Shown here piece after piece: positions 1 to 6,836 of a stretch of DNA of 8,557 nt. Source of the stretch: Oscillospiraceae bacterium. Its GTDB lineage: Bacteria; Bacillota_A; Clostridia; Oscillospirales; JAAYXM01. Position numbers and translations under genes: made by a program. The stretch lies in NCBI GenBank assembly GCA_017408185.1, contig JAFQVE010000333.1:1-8557 (forward strand), written 5' to 3'. The notes under the pieces are model-generated. The model was given only the letters and a program-made list of their open reading frames with translations, did no database searches and had not been told where the DNA came from. Within the stretch, counting starts at the first letter, position 1. Each line of letters begins with the position of its first letter.

Positions 1-391
1 CATCATCGAAGTCTGCGTATTCAACATCTTTTACTTCAAGTTCTACACCAAGCTTCTGCATTGCACGATATACAATTACCATCATATCCTGACGGATGAT
101 TGTATTTCTCGGAGCATACTTATTATCTCCGATGCCGTTTACAATGCCTGTATTGCGTGCTATTGCGAGTTCTTTTTCAAAGTAGTCACTTTCTGCTACG
201 TCTGCAAAATTCTCCGTATTTTCGCTTTCAAGCTTGAATGCACGAACAAGAAGTATTGCAAAGTCAGCTCTTGTGATGTTGTTTGCAGGTGAGAATGTAT
301 TCTCACTCGTTCCCTTGATGATCCCTTCATCCGCAAGAATGTTGATTGCATCACTTGCCCAAGCGTGATTTCCGAGGTCGATGAAGCGAAC
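1..391 (-). other. SLH repeats for cell-wall attachment (third cut by window)
   Basis: Repeat 1 is residues 2116-2169 (FIDLGNHAWASDAINILADE, then GIIKGTSENTFSP and NITRADF with R2156). Repeat 2 is residues 2177-2230 (FADVAESDYF, GIVNGIGDNKYAP, IIRQDM with R2215). A third begins at 2240 with YADFDD and is cut by the window edge. SLH triplets bind pyruvylated secondary cell-wall polymer in Firmicutes, so the enzyme is predicted to be retained on the wall. The variant TRAE-like motifs read TRAD and IRQD. Confidence 0.95.
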
Positions 392-3300
392 CTTTTTATC
401 TGAAGATTCACCTTCGTTTCCTGTTGAAGGTTTTGTCGGATTTATTGTTTCTTCCTCATCTTTATCTGGTGCCGAAGGGGGTGAAGTTGTTGTATCCCCG
501 CCACCTCCGCCGGAAGCTCCACTCGTCGTTGATCCATAGACTGTCACAGTAAAGTTTGTGCGGCTTATTCTTCCGTTCTCATCTATTGCATCAATTCGGA
601 AGAGATTTTCACCAATCTGCGAAGCAGTCGGCTTCCATGTTATTGTGCCGGATGCTTCATCAAGTGTTGCTCCGCGAGGAAGCGATACTGACTTATAATG
701 CACGTTACCCTCACCGGAAGCACTGACGTTTACGGTGACGGATGAACCTGCCGTTGCAGTAATTCCGTCATATGTTCCGTTAAATGTCGGAGCTTTGTCA
801 TCAACATGAGCAAGTGGTATGCGGAATGACTGTTCCTTCTGAACAAAATAGTTATATCCCTTACCGAAATCATTTTTATCAGCAAAGCTTGATACAAGCG
901 ATGTGTTTCCGAGATTCAGACGTACACTTCCGTCAATATCGGGCGACGGTTCGGCACTGAGAATGCGGAATGAACCGTTGTCCTCAACATGGGTATTATC
1001 TACATAAATGTAGGTATTTGGAAGTGTCTCCAAATCAACATCAGATGTGAATTTTACATCAATATAGTTGTTTGTCGAAAACTCAGTTTGGAAACCTGTA
1101 ATTTTTCCTGTATACGCAGGTGTAAGCCCTGTCTGATTTGCTATTGTTGTTCCATCATTTACATACGAATAAATAATTTTATCGTCAACCATCGAAACAA
1201 CTCCGATAAATCCGGAAAAATCAAAGCTTGCATCACTACCGCATGACGTCTGGTAGTGTACCTTATAAGGAATCGTTGTATCCTTTGCGTAAACAATGTA
1301 GTCGATACGTCCGTTTTCAAGCGTAACCTTTACAGCCTTTGCTTCGTCAATTGTAAACTCAGCACCGTCTGCACGGGTAATCTTAACCTTTTCGATACTG
1401 TCTATATATCTGTCTCCGTCATACGGTTCAACAACAGAGGTAAAGAGCGTATCAAGCCTTTCATCCTGTGCTTTCCCATCGTTTGCACCCGTGTGACGTG
1501 CAAACAGATATCTGACTTTGTCGATTGCAAAAGGCTTTTTTGCCGGTATAGCAGACGATGTTGTAATCTCATCAAGTTTAAATGAGTTAACCATCGTAAG
1601 TCTTACACGTAAATCATTGTTTGGAGGATTAAGTTCCTTATAGTGGTCATCCACTTTCCAGTCCATACTGAAAACATCGGCATTTCCGGGATCGGTTGCA
1701 CGGTCAACCTCTCCAAACCAACTATATGTACCAAGACCGTCTGTCTTTCCTCCGAGGTCGCTGTCGATATCATACACACCGAATTTTCCGCCGTAAACGT
1801 TTTTGATATCAACAGACAGAACGTTACTCTCTCCCCAGCCCTTATCAACCCCCTGGTATGAACCTACATAATTGCCGTCCAAATCAGTTTGACTTTGTAC
1901 ATTTATGTTGTCAGAAAGATCAGCTTCTCGACCGAGAGCGTGGAAGGAATAGAGATGGTCCTCGCCGCCAATTATGTGGAAGAAGTCAATGCCATAGGAA
2001 ACATCGTCATTTGCATCAACCATGACGAATGTTCGACGATACTTTTCCACTCCCTGCCAGTCGTATACTGCAGCATTTTCAATATCCATAAGCTGAACGC
2101 GTCCGGAGTCGTCAAAGTGCATCGGCTCAGCTCCGATTACATTACGCTGTGCAATATTGTTTACCGTAACCGTATTATGGCTAGTTGTGTGTAGGTCAAA
2201 CTCAAAACGCTGTGCGCTGTTGTTGTCCTTATGAGCAGTCTCACCGGGGTCTGCGCCAACCTCAAGACCGTAGGAATGGAAAACAAGATTCAGCTTGTCG
2301 CGGTCTGCGTGACCACCCATCATTCCGTACCAGATGTAGAAATCGCGTTGGGTGTTTACGTTTCTCTGAGTATCGTCAGAAATAAACCAGTCACCTGCTC
2401 GGAGGATTGCATAGCCGTATCCTGCAAAGTTCTCACTTTGAAGCTTTATAGCACTTGAGCCGTCAACAACCTTTTCAATCTCCTCAACAACAGCCTCCGG
2501 CTCTGCAAGAAAAATGCTACCATGGATGCCGCCCGTCTCATTTCCGTTAAGACGATAGAGATAGCGTGCGATATTCGCCTTCATCTCTTCATCTTCCGTA
2601 AGCTCAAACGCAAGAATCAAAGCATTCATGTCAGTCAATGCGAGGAGATGTCTTCCCATAGCATCATGGTCACCGATATTCGGTGATGCTTCTGTAACGC
2701 AGAGAATTTCAATCTGACCTGTAAGCAAGCGCTTGAATCTCGGGTTACTATAAATATCGTATAAAACCTTCTTATCCTCAGGTATCTTGTCATAGCCGTT
2801 CAGAATATCACCAAGCGCCACAAGATTCGATACCCATCCGGCGTTATATCCGGGAGATGACTCGTTGGCGTGACCGTCACGGCTGACTATGCCCATAATC
2901 GTGGCTGCGATATTACCGCCGGTATATTCGTCTGTGCTTACTGCCCCGCCACTCTTAAACTCAAAATCAATCCACTCTTCTGTTTCAGGAGATGAGTCAA
3001 GCACAATACCTGCAAGTAAGTGCATTATCTGGTCAGTTGGGAAGTTACCCTGATATCTTCTTTCAAGACGTGCCTTGTGGATCGTGCGCAGTAGGTTGTT
3101 TTCAATGTTCATTGAAATTGCAGTCGCGCTTGTCTTCGGATTTTCAAATCCGTACTTTTCCGCCTTTTCAGATAGGAAAGCAATAGTTTGTTCGTTTTTA
3201 AGTGCCGGCCAGAAGGCATCATATGCCTTTATAAACAAATCAGCAATAGATACGTCGTGAAGCTTTCCGAGAATAAGACCATGAGGGAGTCCCGTAAGAG

Positions 3301-6300
3301 TTCCGTCCGCATTTTGCTTATAGCTGTTATCCGATACAGGGAGACGCTGTCCGATTTCAACAACGTCAAAGTCTGGATATACATCGGCAATGCGGTCAAC
3401 AAGAATAGCTCCGGTTATGCCATACTTTTCTTCACCTGTATAAATATATGCATCCATAAGCGAAGTAAGTGCTTTCCAGATAAGCCCTTGACCATACGGA
3501 TCCCAGATACCGTAATAATTGTAATATGCTATAAACGGTTCTATTCGGTGCTCAGTCTTAGGTGTGCCGTCTTCGTTGTAAATCTGTTCACCGTTTTTAT
3601 CCTTGAAATAATAGGTGTATTCATAGCCCCAGCCGTCGTCTACCGCAAACAAAGGATCATTCTTTTCCCCATAATAATCATTATAGAGATAACCACCTTT
3701 AACGCCGTAACCGTAGTAAGTCTGCCATTCTTCGTCTGTATGCTTGCCGCCGGGGGCAGTACACGTACATTGAGCACCGTCTGCACACACAAACATCTCA
3801 TGGTGATTCTGCAAAGCAAGCTCATAATCCCAGTTTGCATGCTCATCAAGACCAAGCTTATAAAACTTTTCAAAGTCGTTTGACGGGAAGTAACGTTTGC
3901 AATCCGGACATTGAACCTTCCACGGTCTCACAAGTGCATTGCGCTTGAATGGTCTTGAACCATACTGTTCCTCAAGCTCTTTTCCACAGTAGAGGCAGTC
4001 CGTATATCCCGAATCGTTAAAGCGTGCCGTCATCAATTGTGCACGCGGAAGCTCCTGAGTTGTGACAAAATTCCAAAGTTCTTCTCTCATATTGACGTAT
4101 ATATCGGCTTGTTCAACAACGGACTTCATAGTCTGTCGTGCCCAGTCATAGCGTTCAATGTTGTTGCGCGCATTTTTTACCTTTGTATCGGTGTAATATG
4201 TTCTGCGCGTTTTGCCTGTGCCGACAATAACGGTGAGCGTAAAGTCTTCGATGTAGTTACCCCACTCTGCCGTAACGGTAATCGTACCGATACCATTCTT
4301 GAGTGCCGTAATGGTGTTCCCTGAAAGGTCTATGATTTCGGGAGAATTGTTTATATACGAAAGAGTGCAGTTCTCGGTATATTCGGGAACTTCAGTCTCC
4401 CACCGGACAAGCTCAGGTCCGACAGTCAGCTTATCTCCTACAGTTACAGCGTCGAAGGTTTTCATGCCGGTTATCGGAATTTTCCCACTAAATATTATGT
4501 TATTGAGCATAAGAGTTCCGTATGTTCCGTAGCCGCCCTGAACAATAAGCAGATAATCTCCCGATGCGTCTACATATGTATCACCGAGATATGTTGTTCT
4601 CTCGATGTTTCCTTCATCAGTTGCTGTGAAGTTTTTATCGTAGCAGTTGAAATATCCTACCTTATATGAATCCGTGAGATAGTCTTCTACCTTTTCTCCT
4701 TTTTGGGGTATGGGAGCGAGATACACATACCCTTCTCCAAGTGTGTTATAAGCAAGATGTTCAATAGCTGCGCGGTAATGACCTGCACTTTTGAAGTTAA
4801 GTTTAAGCGCAAACCACTTCCCCTTTGATACGCTCGCACTGAGGTATGTTCCATTCTGTATAAAGAAGGTTCGCTCAGCTCTTACAACATTTTCATCACA
4901 TCCGTACCAACTCCAACCATCGGTGTAATCAGCAGTAATACCGTGACCTTCCTCAAATCCGCATATATCCTTATTTGCTCGGCTTGTGTTTTTATAAAGG
5001 CTTGAATCTACATAATACGACGGATTTATCCACGCCTCGCCTCTTGAGTTGTTATCCATCGTATCAAGTGCATGAGTTATTCTATCCCCCGAGTCAGTCG
5101 GGTCTATAACTCGTACATAACCTACAGCATCCTCTTCTTTGCCCTTTATCTCAACTTTTGCCATAACTTTTGTGCGGCCGAAGTTATTTCCTGCTGTTAC
5201 ATTAAGCCCGTCAACAGCTGCAATATCTTCGTCAGAAGATGAAATGTTCTTTAATGTAAATTGGGTTATCGGGTTTCCAAACTTATCGGCAAGAGAAAGA
5301 GTTGTATTCTCACCCGCAAGAAGTCTGCCGCTTTCGGGGATAAGCTGATTGGTCTTTATCTCCTGCTCGACATACTCACCACTGAAGGTAATTTTTGAGA
5401 TAATGGTACCCGTTGTGCCTGCATTTGTCTGCTTGAATACAAGAAGGTGGTCACCTTTCGTCTTTACCTCGACGGACATAACCTTTGCCGTACCGTCATA
5501 CTGTGTACTGTCAAGCACGCCTATCTTGTAGGTGTCATCGGATATAAGCTCGACCACCTCGTCGATTCTCTCCTGCGGAAGCTGAGGATAGATAAGCTTC
5601 TCCTCATCCGTCAGCACTTCATCGTCAAGCTTCAAGTAATAATATGTCCTTCCGTCGTTCTTTTTAAGGTCAGACATCGGGATGAAGAAAACATCCGCAA
5701 CTTTATTATCCGAAGCGTAGTTTATCTTCACGTCATATCTTCCCGTCTTTTCAAACGGGAATGCGAGAGCGTGGAATCCACCTATTTCCGTGGATATAAG
5801 TCTGAACGTACCATCAGAACTCTGATAGAAGGTGCGATTCTGTACATATCCATTGTTATGTGTCTTTGTATACTGTGTGTTCCACGCATATGCATACCAT
5901 CCGTCGGTGAATTCAGGAGTTACACCACGAAGGTCTGCATTCGCAGACTGGTCGCCTGTTTGGTTCGATTTAAGCTTGACAACCGGATTTTCCCATGTGT
6001 TCTTTACAAGTGCAAAGACGTAATTTTTAGTTGCCTCTTTTCCGGCATATGCTGCAGTAATTTCCGGCGGAGCCCAAGGGAGAACCTTTGTAAACTCGAG
6101 CCTTGCCGGATATATTCTGCCTATGTTGTCTGCGTTTGCAACATCAGAAGTTGCAATCTTGAACACAACAACATACTCTCCCTTTTTAAGCTCAATCTCA
6201 GATGAGCCGTTTCTCGTCTTGAGAGGAGCGACCGCTTGTTTCCAGTTGCTTGAAACTCTTGTCGGCGCACATACCGCAAGCTCGTCCTCACTACCGAGTG

Positions 6301-6736
6301 TAGTGGAGATATCCGAAAGAGCCGTAGTCCCAGGAAGAATATGTACCGTCGCTTTTCCGGGATAATTTGTTCCGTTGTTGTTCCTTCCTGTGCAAATATA
6401 GTTGATGTTATAGATTCCGTCTTCAGCAACATCAAGCTTAATCGCAAACCAGTCGCCCACTGTGCCTGTGGTATACAGGTAATGTCCGGTAAAAGTATTT
6501 TCTACATACTGAATTTTAGTTGTCAGTCCGTCGGATTGACCGAAAAACTTCCACTTATTCCCCGTAGCCGGATAGTCTGTGAACGTGTCTACAGATCTAT
6601 TCAAATCAGCATCACCGTTTGGCGCAAAGCTGTATACAATCGGATCTGCCTCAGCACTGACTAACAGAAATGTTGGAACAAGAGAGATTACCATACACAG
6701 AGAAAGTATGAAAGATAATAATCTTTTTGCTTTCAT
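1..6736 (-). CDS. SLH-anchored, secreted heparinase II/III-type polysaccharide lyase with N-terminal binding modules (3' end outside window)
   Basis: Uninterrupted frame of 2245 codons from ATG at 6736 to the window edge; the stop lies outside. The start has AGGAGG five bases upstream and a signal peptide (residues 1-28). Order: beta-rich modules A (about 33-217) and B (238-453), Big_2-like Ig (463-546), module C (563-752), second Ig (757-839), lyase (about 840-1978), He_PIG-like Ig (1980-2068), Gly/Pro/Ser linker (2069-2115), SLH repeats (2116-2169, 2177-2230, third cut at 2240). Lyase signs: CLYC/CPDC cysteine pairs, DGHANESSPGY (Y1297), GGHADRDKLNLVF (H1476), SHNTVTVN (H1520). The family cleaves uronic-acid polysaccharides by beta-elimination. 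Secretion and SLH attachment to the cell wall are inferred, as is carbohydrate binding by A-C. It lies 100 bp downstream of another large surface-protein gene on the same strand. Substrate and PL family cannot be assigned. Frame is very sure; lyase class fairly sure. Confidence 0.95.
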   Translation of the reverse strand, partial: MKAKRLLSFILSLCMVISLVPTFLLVSAEADPIVYSFAPNGDADLNRSVDTFTDYPATGNKWKFFGQSDGLTTKIQYVENTFTGHYLYTTGTVGDWFAIKLDVAEDGIYNINYICTGRNNNGTNYPGKATVHILPGTTALSDISTTLGSEDELAVCAPTRVSSNWKQAVAPLKTRNGSSEIELKKGEYVVVFKIATSDVANADNIGRIYPARLEFTKVLPWAPPEITAAYAGKEATKNYVFALVKNTWENPVVKLKSNQTGDQSANADLRGVTPEFTDGWYAYAWNTQYTKTHNNGYVQNRTFYQSSDGTFRLISTEIGGFHALAFPFEKTGRYDVKINYASDNKVADVFFIPMSDLKKNDGRTYYYLKLDDEVLTDEEKLIYPQLPQERIDEVVELISDDTYKIGVLDSTQYDGTAKVMSVEVKTKGDHLLVFKQTNAGTTGTIISKITFSGEYVEQEIKTNQLIPESGRLLAGENTTLSLADKFGNPITQFTLKNISSSDEDIAAVDGLNVTAGNNFGRTKVMAKVEIKGKEEDAVGYVRVIDPTDSGDRITHALDTMDNNSRGEAWINPSYYVDSSLYKNTSRANKDICGFEEGHGITADYTDGWSWYGCDENVVRAERTFFIQNGTYLSASVSKGKWFALKLNFKSAGHYRAAIEHLAYNTLGEGYVYLAPIPQKGEKVEDYLTDSYKVGYFNCYDKNFTATDEGNIERTTYLGDTYVDASGDYLLIVQGGYGTYGTLMLNNIIFSGKIPITGMKTFDAVTVGDKLTVGPELVRWETEVPEYTENCTLSYINNSPEIIDLSGNTITALKNGIGTITVTAEWGNYIEDFTLTVIVGTGKTRRTYYTDTKVKNARNNIERYDWARQTMKSVVEQADIYVNMREELWNFVTTQELPRAQLMTARFNDSGYTDCLYCGKELEEQYGSRPFKRNALVRPWKVQCPDCKRYFPSNDFEKFYKLGLDEHANWDYELALQNHHEMFVCADGAQCTCTAPGGKHTDEEWQTYYGYGVKGGYLYNDYYGEKNDPLFAVDDGWGYEYTYYFKDKNGEQIYNEDGTPKTEHRIEPFIAYYNYYGIWDPYGQGLIWKALTSLMDAYIYTGEEKYGITGAILVDRIADVYPDFDVVEIGQRLPVSDNSYKQNADGTLTGLPHGLILGKLHDVSIADLFIKAYDAFWPALKNEQTIAFLSEKAEKYGFENPKTSATAISMNIENNLLRTIHKARLERRYQGNFPTDQIMHLLAGIVLDSSPETEEWIDFEFKSGGAVSTDEYTGGNIAATIMGIVSRDGHANESSPGYNAGWVSNLVALGDILNGYDKIPEDKKVLYDIYSNPRFKRLLTGQIEILCVTEASPNIGDHDAMGRHLLALTDMNALILAFELTEDEEMKANIARYLYRLNGNETGGIHGSIFLAEPEAVVEEIEKVVDGSSAIKLQSENFAGYGYAILRAGDWFISDDTQRNVNTQRDFYIWYGMMGGHADRDKLNLVFHSYGLEVGADPGETAHKDNNSAQRFEFDLHTTSHNTVTVNNIAQRNVIGAEPMHFDDSGRVQLMDIENAAVYDWQGVEKYRRTFVMVDANDDVSYGIDFFHIIGGEDHLYSFHALGREADLSDNINVQSQTDLDGNYVGSYQGVDKGWGESNVLSVDIKNVYGGKFGVYDIDSDLGGKTDGLGTYSWFGEVDRATDPGNADVFSMDWKVDDHYKELNPPNNDLRVRLTMVNSFKLDEITTSSAIPAKKPFAIDKVRYLFARHTGANDGKAQDERLDTLFTSVVEPYDGDRYIDSIEKVKITRADGAEFTIDEAKAVKVTLENGRIDYIVYAKDTTIPYKVHYQTSCGSDASFDFSGFIGVVSMVDDKIIYSYVNDGTTIANQTGLTPAYTGKITGFQTEFSTNNYIDVKFTSDVDLETLPNTYIYVDNTHVEDNGSFRILSAEPSPDIDGSVRLNLGNTSLVSSFADKNDFGKGYNYFVQKEQSFRIPLAHVDDKAPTFNGTYDGITATAGSSVTVNVSASGEGNVHYKSVSLPRGATLDEASGTITWKPTASQIGENLFRIDAIDENGRISRTNFTVTVYGSTTSGASGGGGGDTTTSPPSAPDKDEEETINPTKPSTGNEGESSDKKVRFIDLGNHAWASDAINILADEGIIKGTSENTFSPANNITRADFAILLVRAFKLESENTENFADVAESDYFEKELAIARNTGIVNGIGDNKYAPRNTIIRQDMMVIVYRAMQKLGVELEVKDVEYADFDD
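392..532 (-). other. Low-complexity linker between Ig domain and SLH repeats
   Basis: Residues 2069-2115. Runs from SGASGGGGGDTTTS through PPSAPDKDEEE and TKPSTGNEGESS. Rich in Gly, Pro, Ser/Thr and acidic residues, with five consecutive Gly. It has the composition of a flexible, extended tether, possibly glycosylated, lifting the enzyme off the wall. Confidence 0.8.
533..799 (-). other. He_PIG-type Ig domain of the lyase
   Basis: Residues about 1980-2068. It begins KAPTFNG, contains LPRGATLDEASGTITWKPT, and ends ISRTNFTVTVYG. 'LP.GatlD..sGtitW.Pt..q.G...f.i.a.d..G' is the classic putative-Ig (He_PIG) consensus. It probably spaces the enzyme from the wall-attachment region. Confidence 0.85.
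803..4219 (-). other. Heparinase II/III-type lyase region
   Basis: Residues about 840-1978. An N-terminal part holds paired cysteines (C914, C917, C943, C946) around RPWKVQCPDC and then FPSNDFEKFYKLG. An alpha-helical, presumably toroid, part follows, with GNFPTDQ (N1231) and DGHANESSPGY (E1292, Y1297). A beta-sandwich part has GGHADRDKLNLVFHSYGLEVGADPG in two runs (H1476) and SHNTVTVN (H1520), matching the Heparinase_II_C signature. Related lyases use an Asn or His, a Tyr and a His for beta-elimination; N1231, Y1297 and H1476 are my candidates. The region past VVEPYDG (about 1768 on) looks like a further beta-rich C-terminal part of the same enzyme. Confidence 0.8.
4220..4468 (-). other. Second Big_2-like Ig domain, before the lyase domain
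   Basis: Residues about 757-839. Shows VTVGDKLTVGPEL, then SPEIIDLSGNTITALKNGIG and TITVTAEW, ending DFTLTVIV. The 'nTitalknGiGtItvta' stretch is the typical C-terminal half of a group 2 bacterial Ig domain. Confidence 0.75.
4481..5050 (-). repeat. Module C of the lyase: third divergent copy
   Basis: Residues about 563-752. Contains YTDGWSWYG, ERTFFIQNGTY, GKWFALKLNFKSAGHY (W641), a GEGYVYLAP strand, TDSYKVGYF, GDYLLIVQGG and a final IIFSGK. It is the copy nearest the catalytic region and the best template for aligning the others. The function as a carbohydrate-binding module is inferred. Confidence 0.6.
5099..5350 (-). other. Big_2-like Ig domain between modules B and C
   Basis: Residues about 463-546. 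The pattern is that of bacterial Ig-like group 2 domains: an initial strand with GENTTLSL, a central SSSDEDIAAVDGLNVTA (the 'S.d..va.v.g..vta' motif), then FGRTKVMAKV and a closing VGYVRVID strand. Probably a spacer or surface-exposed rod element. Confidence 0.6.
5378..6025 (-). repeat. Module B of the lyase: second divergent copy
   Basis: Residues about 238-453. Contains FTDGWYAYAW, NRTFYQSSDGTF, GGFHALAFPFEKTGRYDVKI (H322), DDTYKIGVLDS, GDHLLVFKQ and a closing ITFSG. These align by eye with YTDGWSWYG, ERTFFIQNGTY, GKWFALKLNFKSAGHY, TDSYKVGYF, GDYLLIVQ and IIFSG of module C. It has an insertion of about 35 residues rich in Asp, Glu and Lys before DDTYK. The match is at protein level only. 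Confidence 0.55.
6086..6640 (-). repeat. Module A of the lyase: putative carbohydrate-binding beta-sandwich
   Basis: Residues about 33-217. Shares a pattern with modules B, C and D: a W-aromatic-aromatic core near the start (NKWKFFG), a central GDWFAIKLDVAEDGIYNI strand pair (W96), a variable middle, and a closing GEYVVVFK strand before the final strand. The pattern suggests a jelly-roll-like fold. Sugar binding is inferred from position in front of a lyase and from exposed-aromatic motifs. Boundaries are approximate. Confidence 0.55.
6653..6736 (-). other. Signal peptide of the lyase
   Basis: The N-terminus MKAKRLLSFILSLCMVIS is followed by LVPTFLLVSAEADP. It has a basic n-region (K2, K4, R5), a hydrophobic core from L6 to V26, and a likely signal peptidase I site after VSA (residue 28); AEA (residue 30) is an alternative. 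The cysteine at residue 14 sits mid-core and does not form a proper lipobox, so a lipoprotein is unlikely. Confidence 0.9.
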
Positions 6737-6741
6737 TTTAT

Positions 6742-6747
6742 CCTCCT
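6742..6747 (-). promoter_or_regulatory. Ribosome binding site of the lyase gene
   Basis: AGGAGG on the minus strand lies five bases (ATAAA) before the ATG at 6736. It is a near-perfect match to the 16S anti-Shine-Dalgarno sequence. It fixes this start in preference to the in-frame Met at residue 15, which lies inside the signal-peptide core. Confidence 0.92.
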
Positions 6748-6794
6748 GAATAATTTCAAAACTGTTTTTGCATATACGATGTACATGATGGGTA

Positions 6795-6816
6795 TGGGCG
6801 GTTATCAAACCGCCCA
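6795..6816 (-). promoter_or_regulatory. Intergenic GC-rich hairpin after the upstream gene
   Basis: Reading the minus strand, TGGGCGGTT, loop TGAT, AACCGCCCA form a perfect 9-bp stem with a 4-base loop. It begins 20 bases after the TAA of the upstream gene. The bases after it read TACCCATC, so there is no U-tract, and a run of four T lies before the stem. A canonical Rho-independent terminator is therefore not supported. An mRNA-stabilising 3' hairpin or a leaky terminator allowing read-through into the lyase gene fits better. No convincing sigma-A promoter was seen in the gap. Confidence 0.6.
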
Positions 6817-6836
6817 AAATGTTGTCTCAGTACTAC

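Noticed and set aside
1256..1585. 109-residue plus-strand open frame
   Set aside because: Antisense shadow of the lyase's beta-rich C-terminal part, with no supporting start signal or recognisable product.
3188..3883. 231-residue open frame on the plus strand
   Set aside because: Same cause: codon-register antisense of the lyase's catalytic region. The sense frame has clear family motifs here (FPSNDF, CPDC nearby) and the antisense one none.
5447..6205. 252-residue open frame on the plus strand
   Set aside because: It lies wholly antisense to the lyase gene, in exact codon register, arising because that gene rarely uses TTA, CTA and TCA in this part. The protein is Cys/Ile/Arg-rich with no domain pattern, and no ribosome binding site precedes it.
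6121..6447. 108-residue minus-strand open frame in another frame
   Set aside because: It overlaps module A of the lyase out of frame and gives a basic, low-complexity product with no start signal.
6653..6736. Lipoprotein signal (LSLC at residues 11-14)
   Set aside because: The residue before Cys is Leu, not Gly, Ala or Ser, and the Cys sits in the middle of the hydrophobic core, so signal peptidase I cleavage after VSA is more likely.
6737..6808. Sigma-A promoter for the lyase gene
   Set aside because: TTGATA within the hairpin region has no TATAAT-like hexamer at 16-18 bases (TGTACA is the nearest), and TTGAAA near 6758 is too close to the start. Not convincing.
6795..6816. Rho-independent terminator
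   Set aside because: The stem is strong, but on the minus strand it is followed by TACCCATC rather than a T-run, so only a hairpin is claimed.
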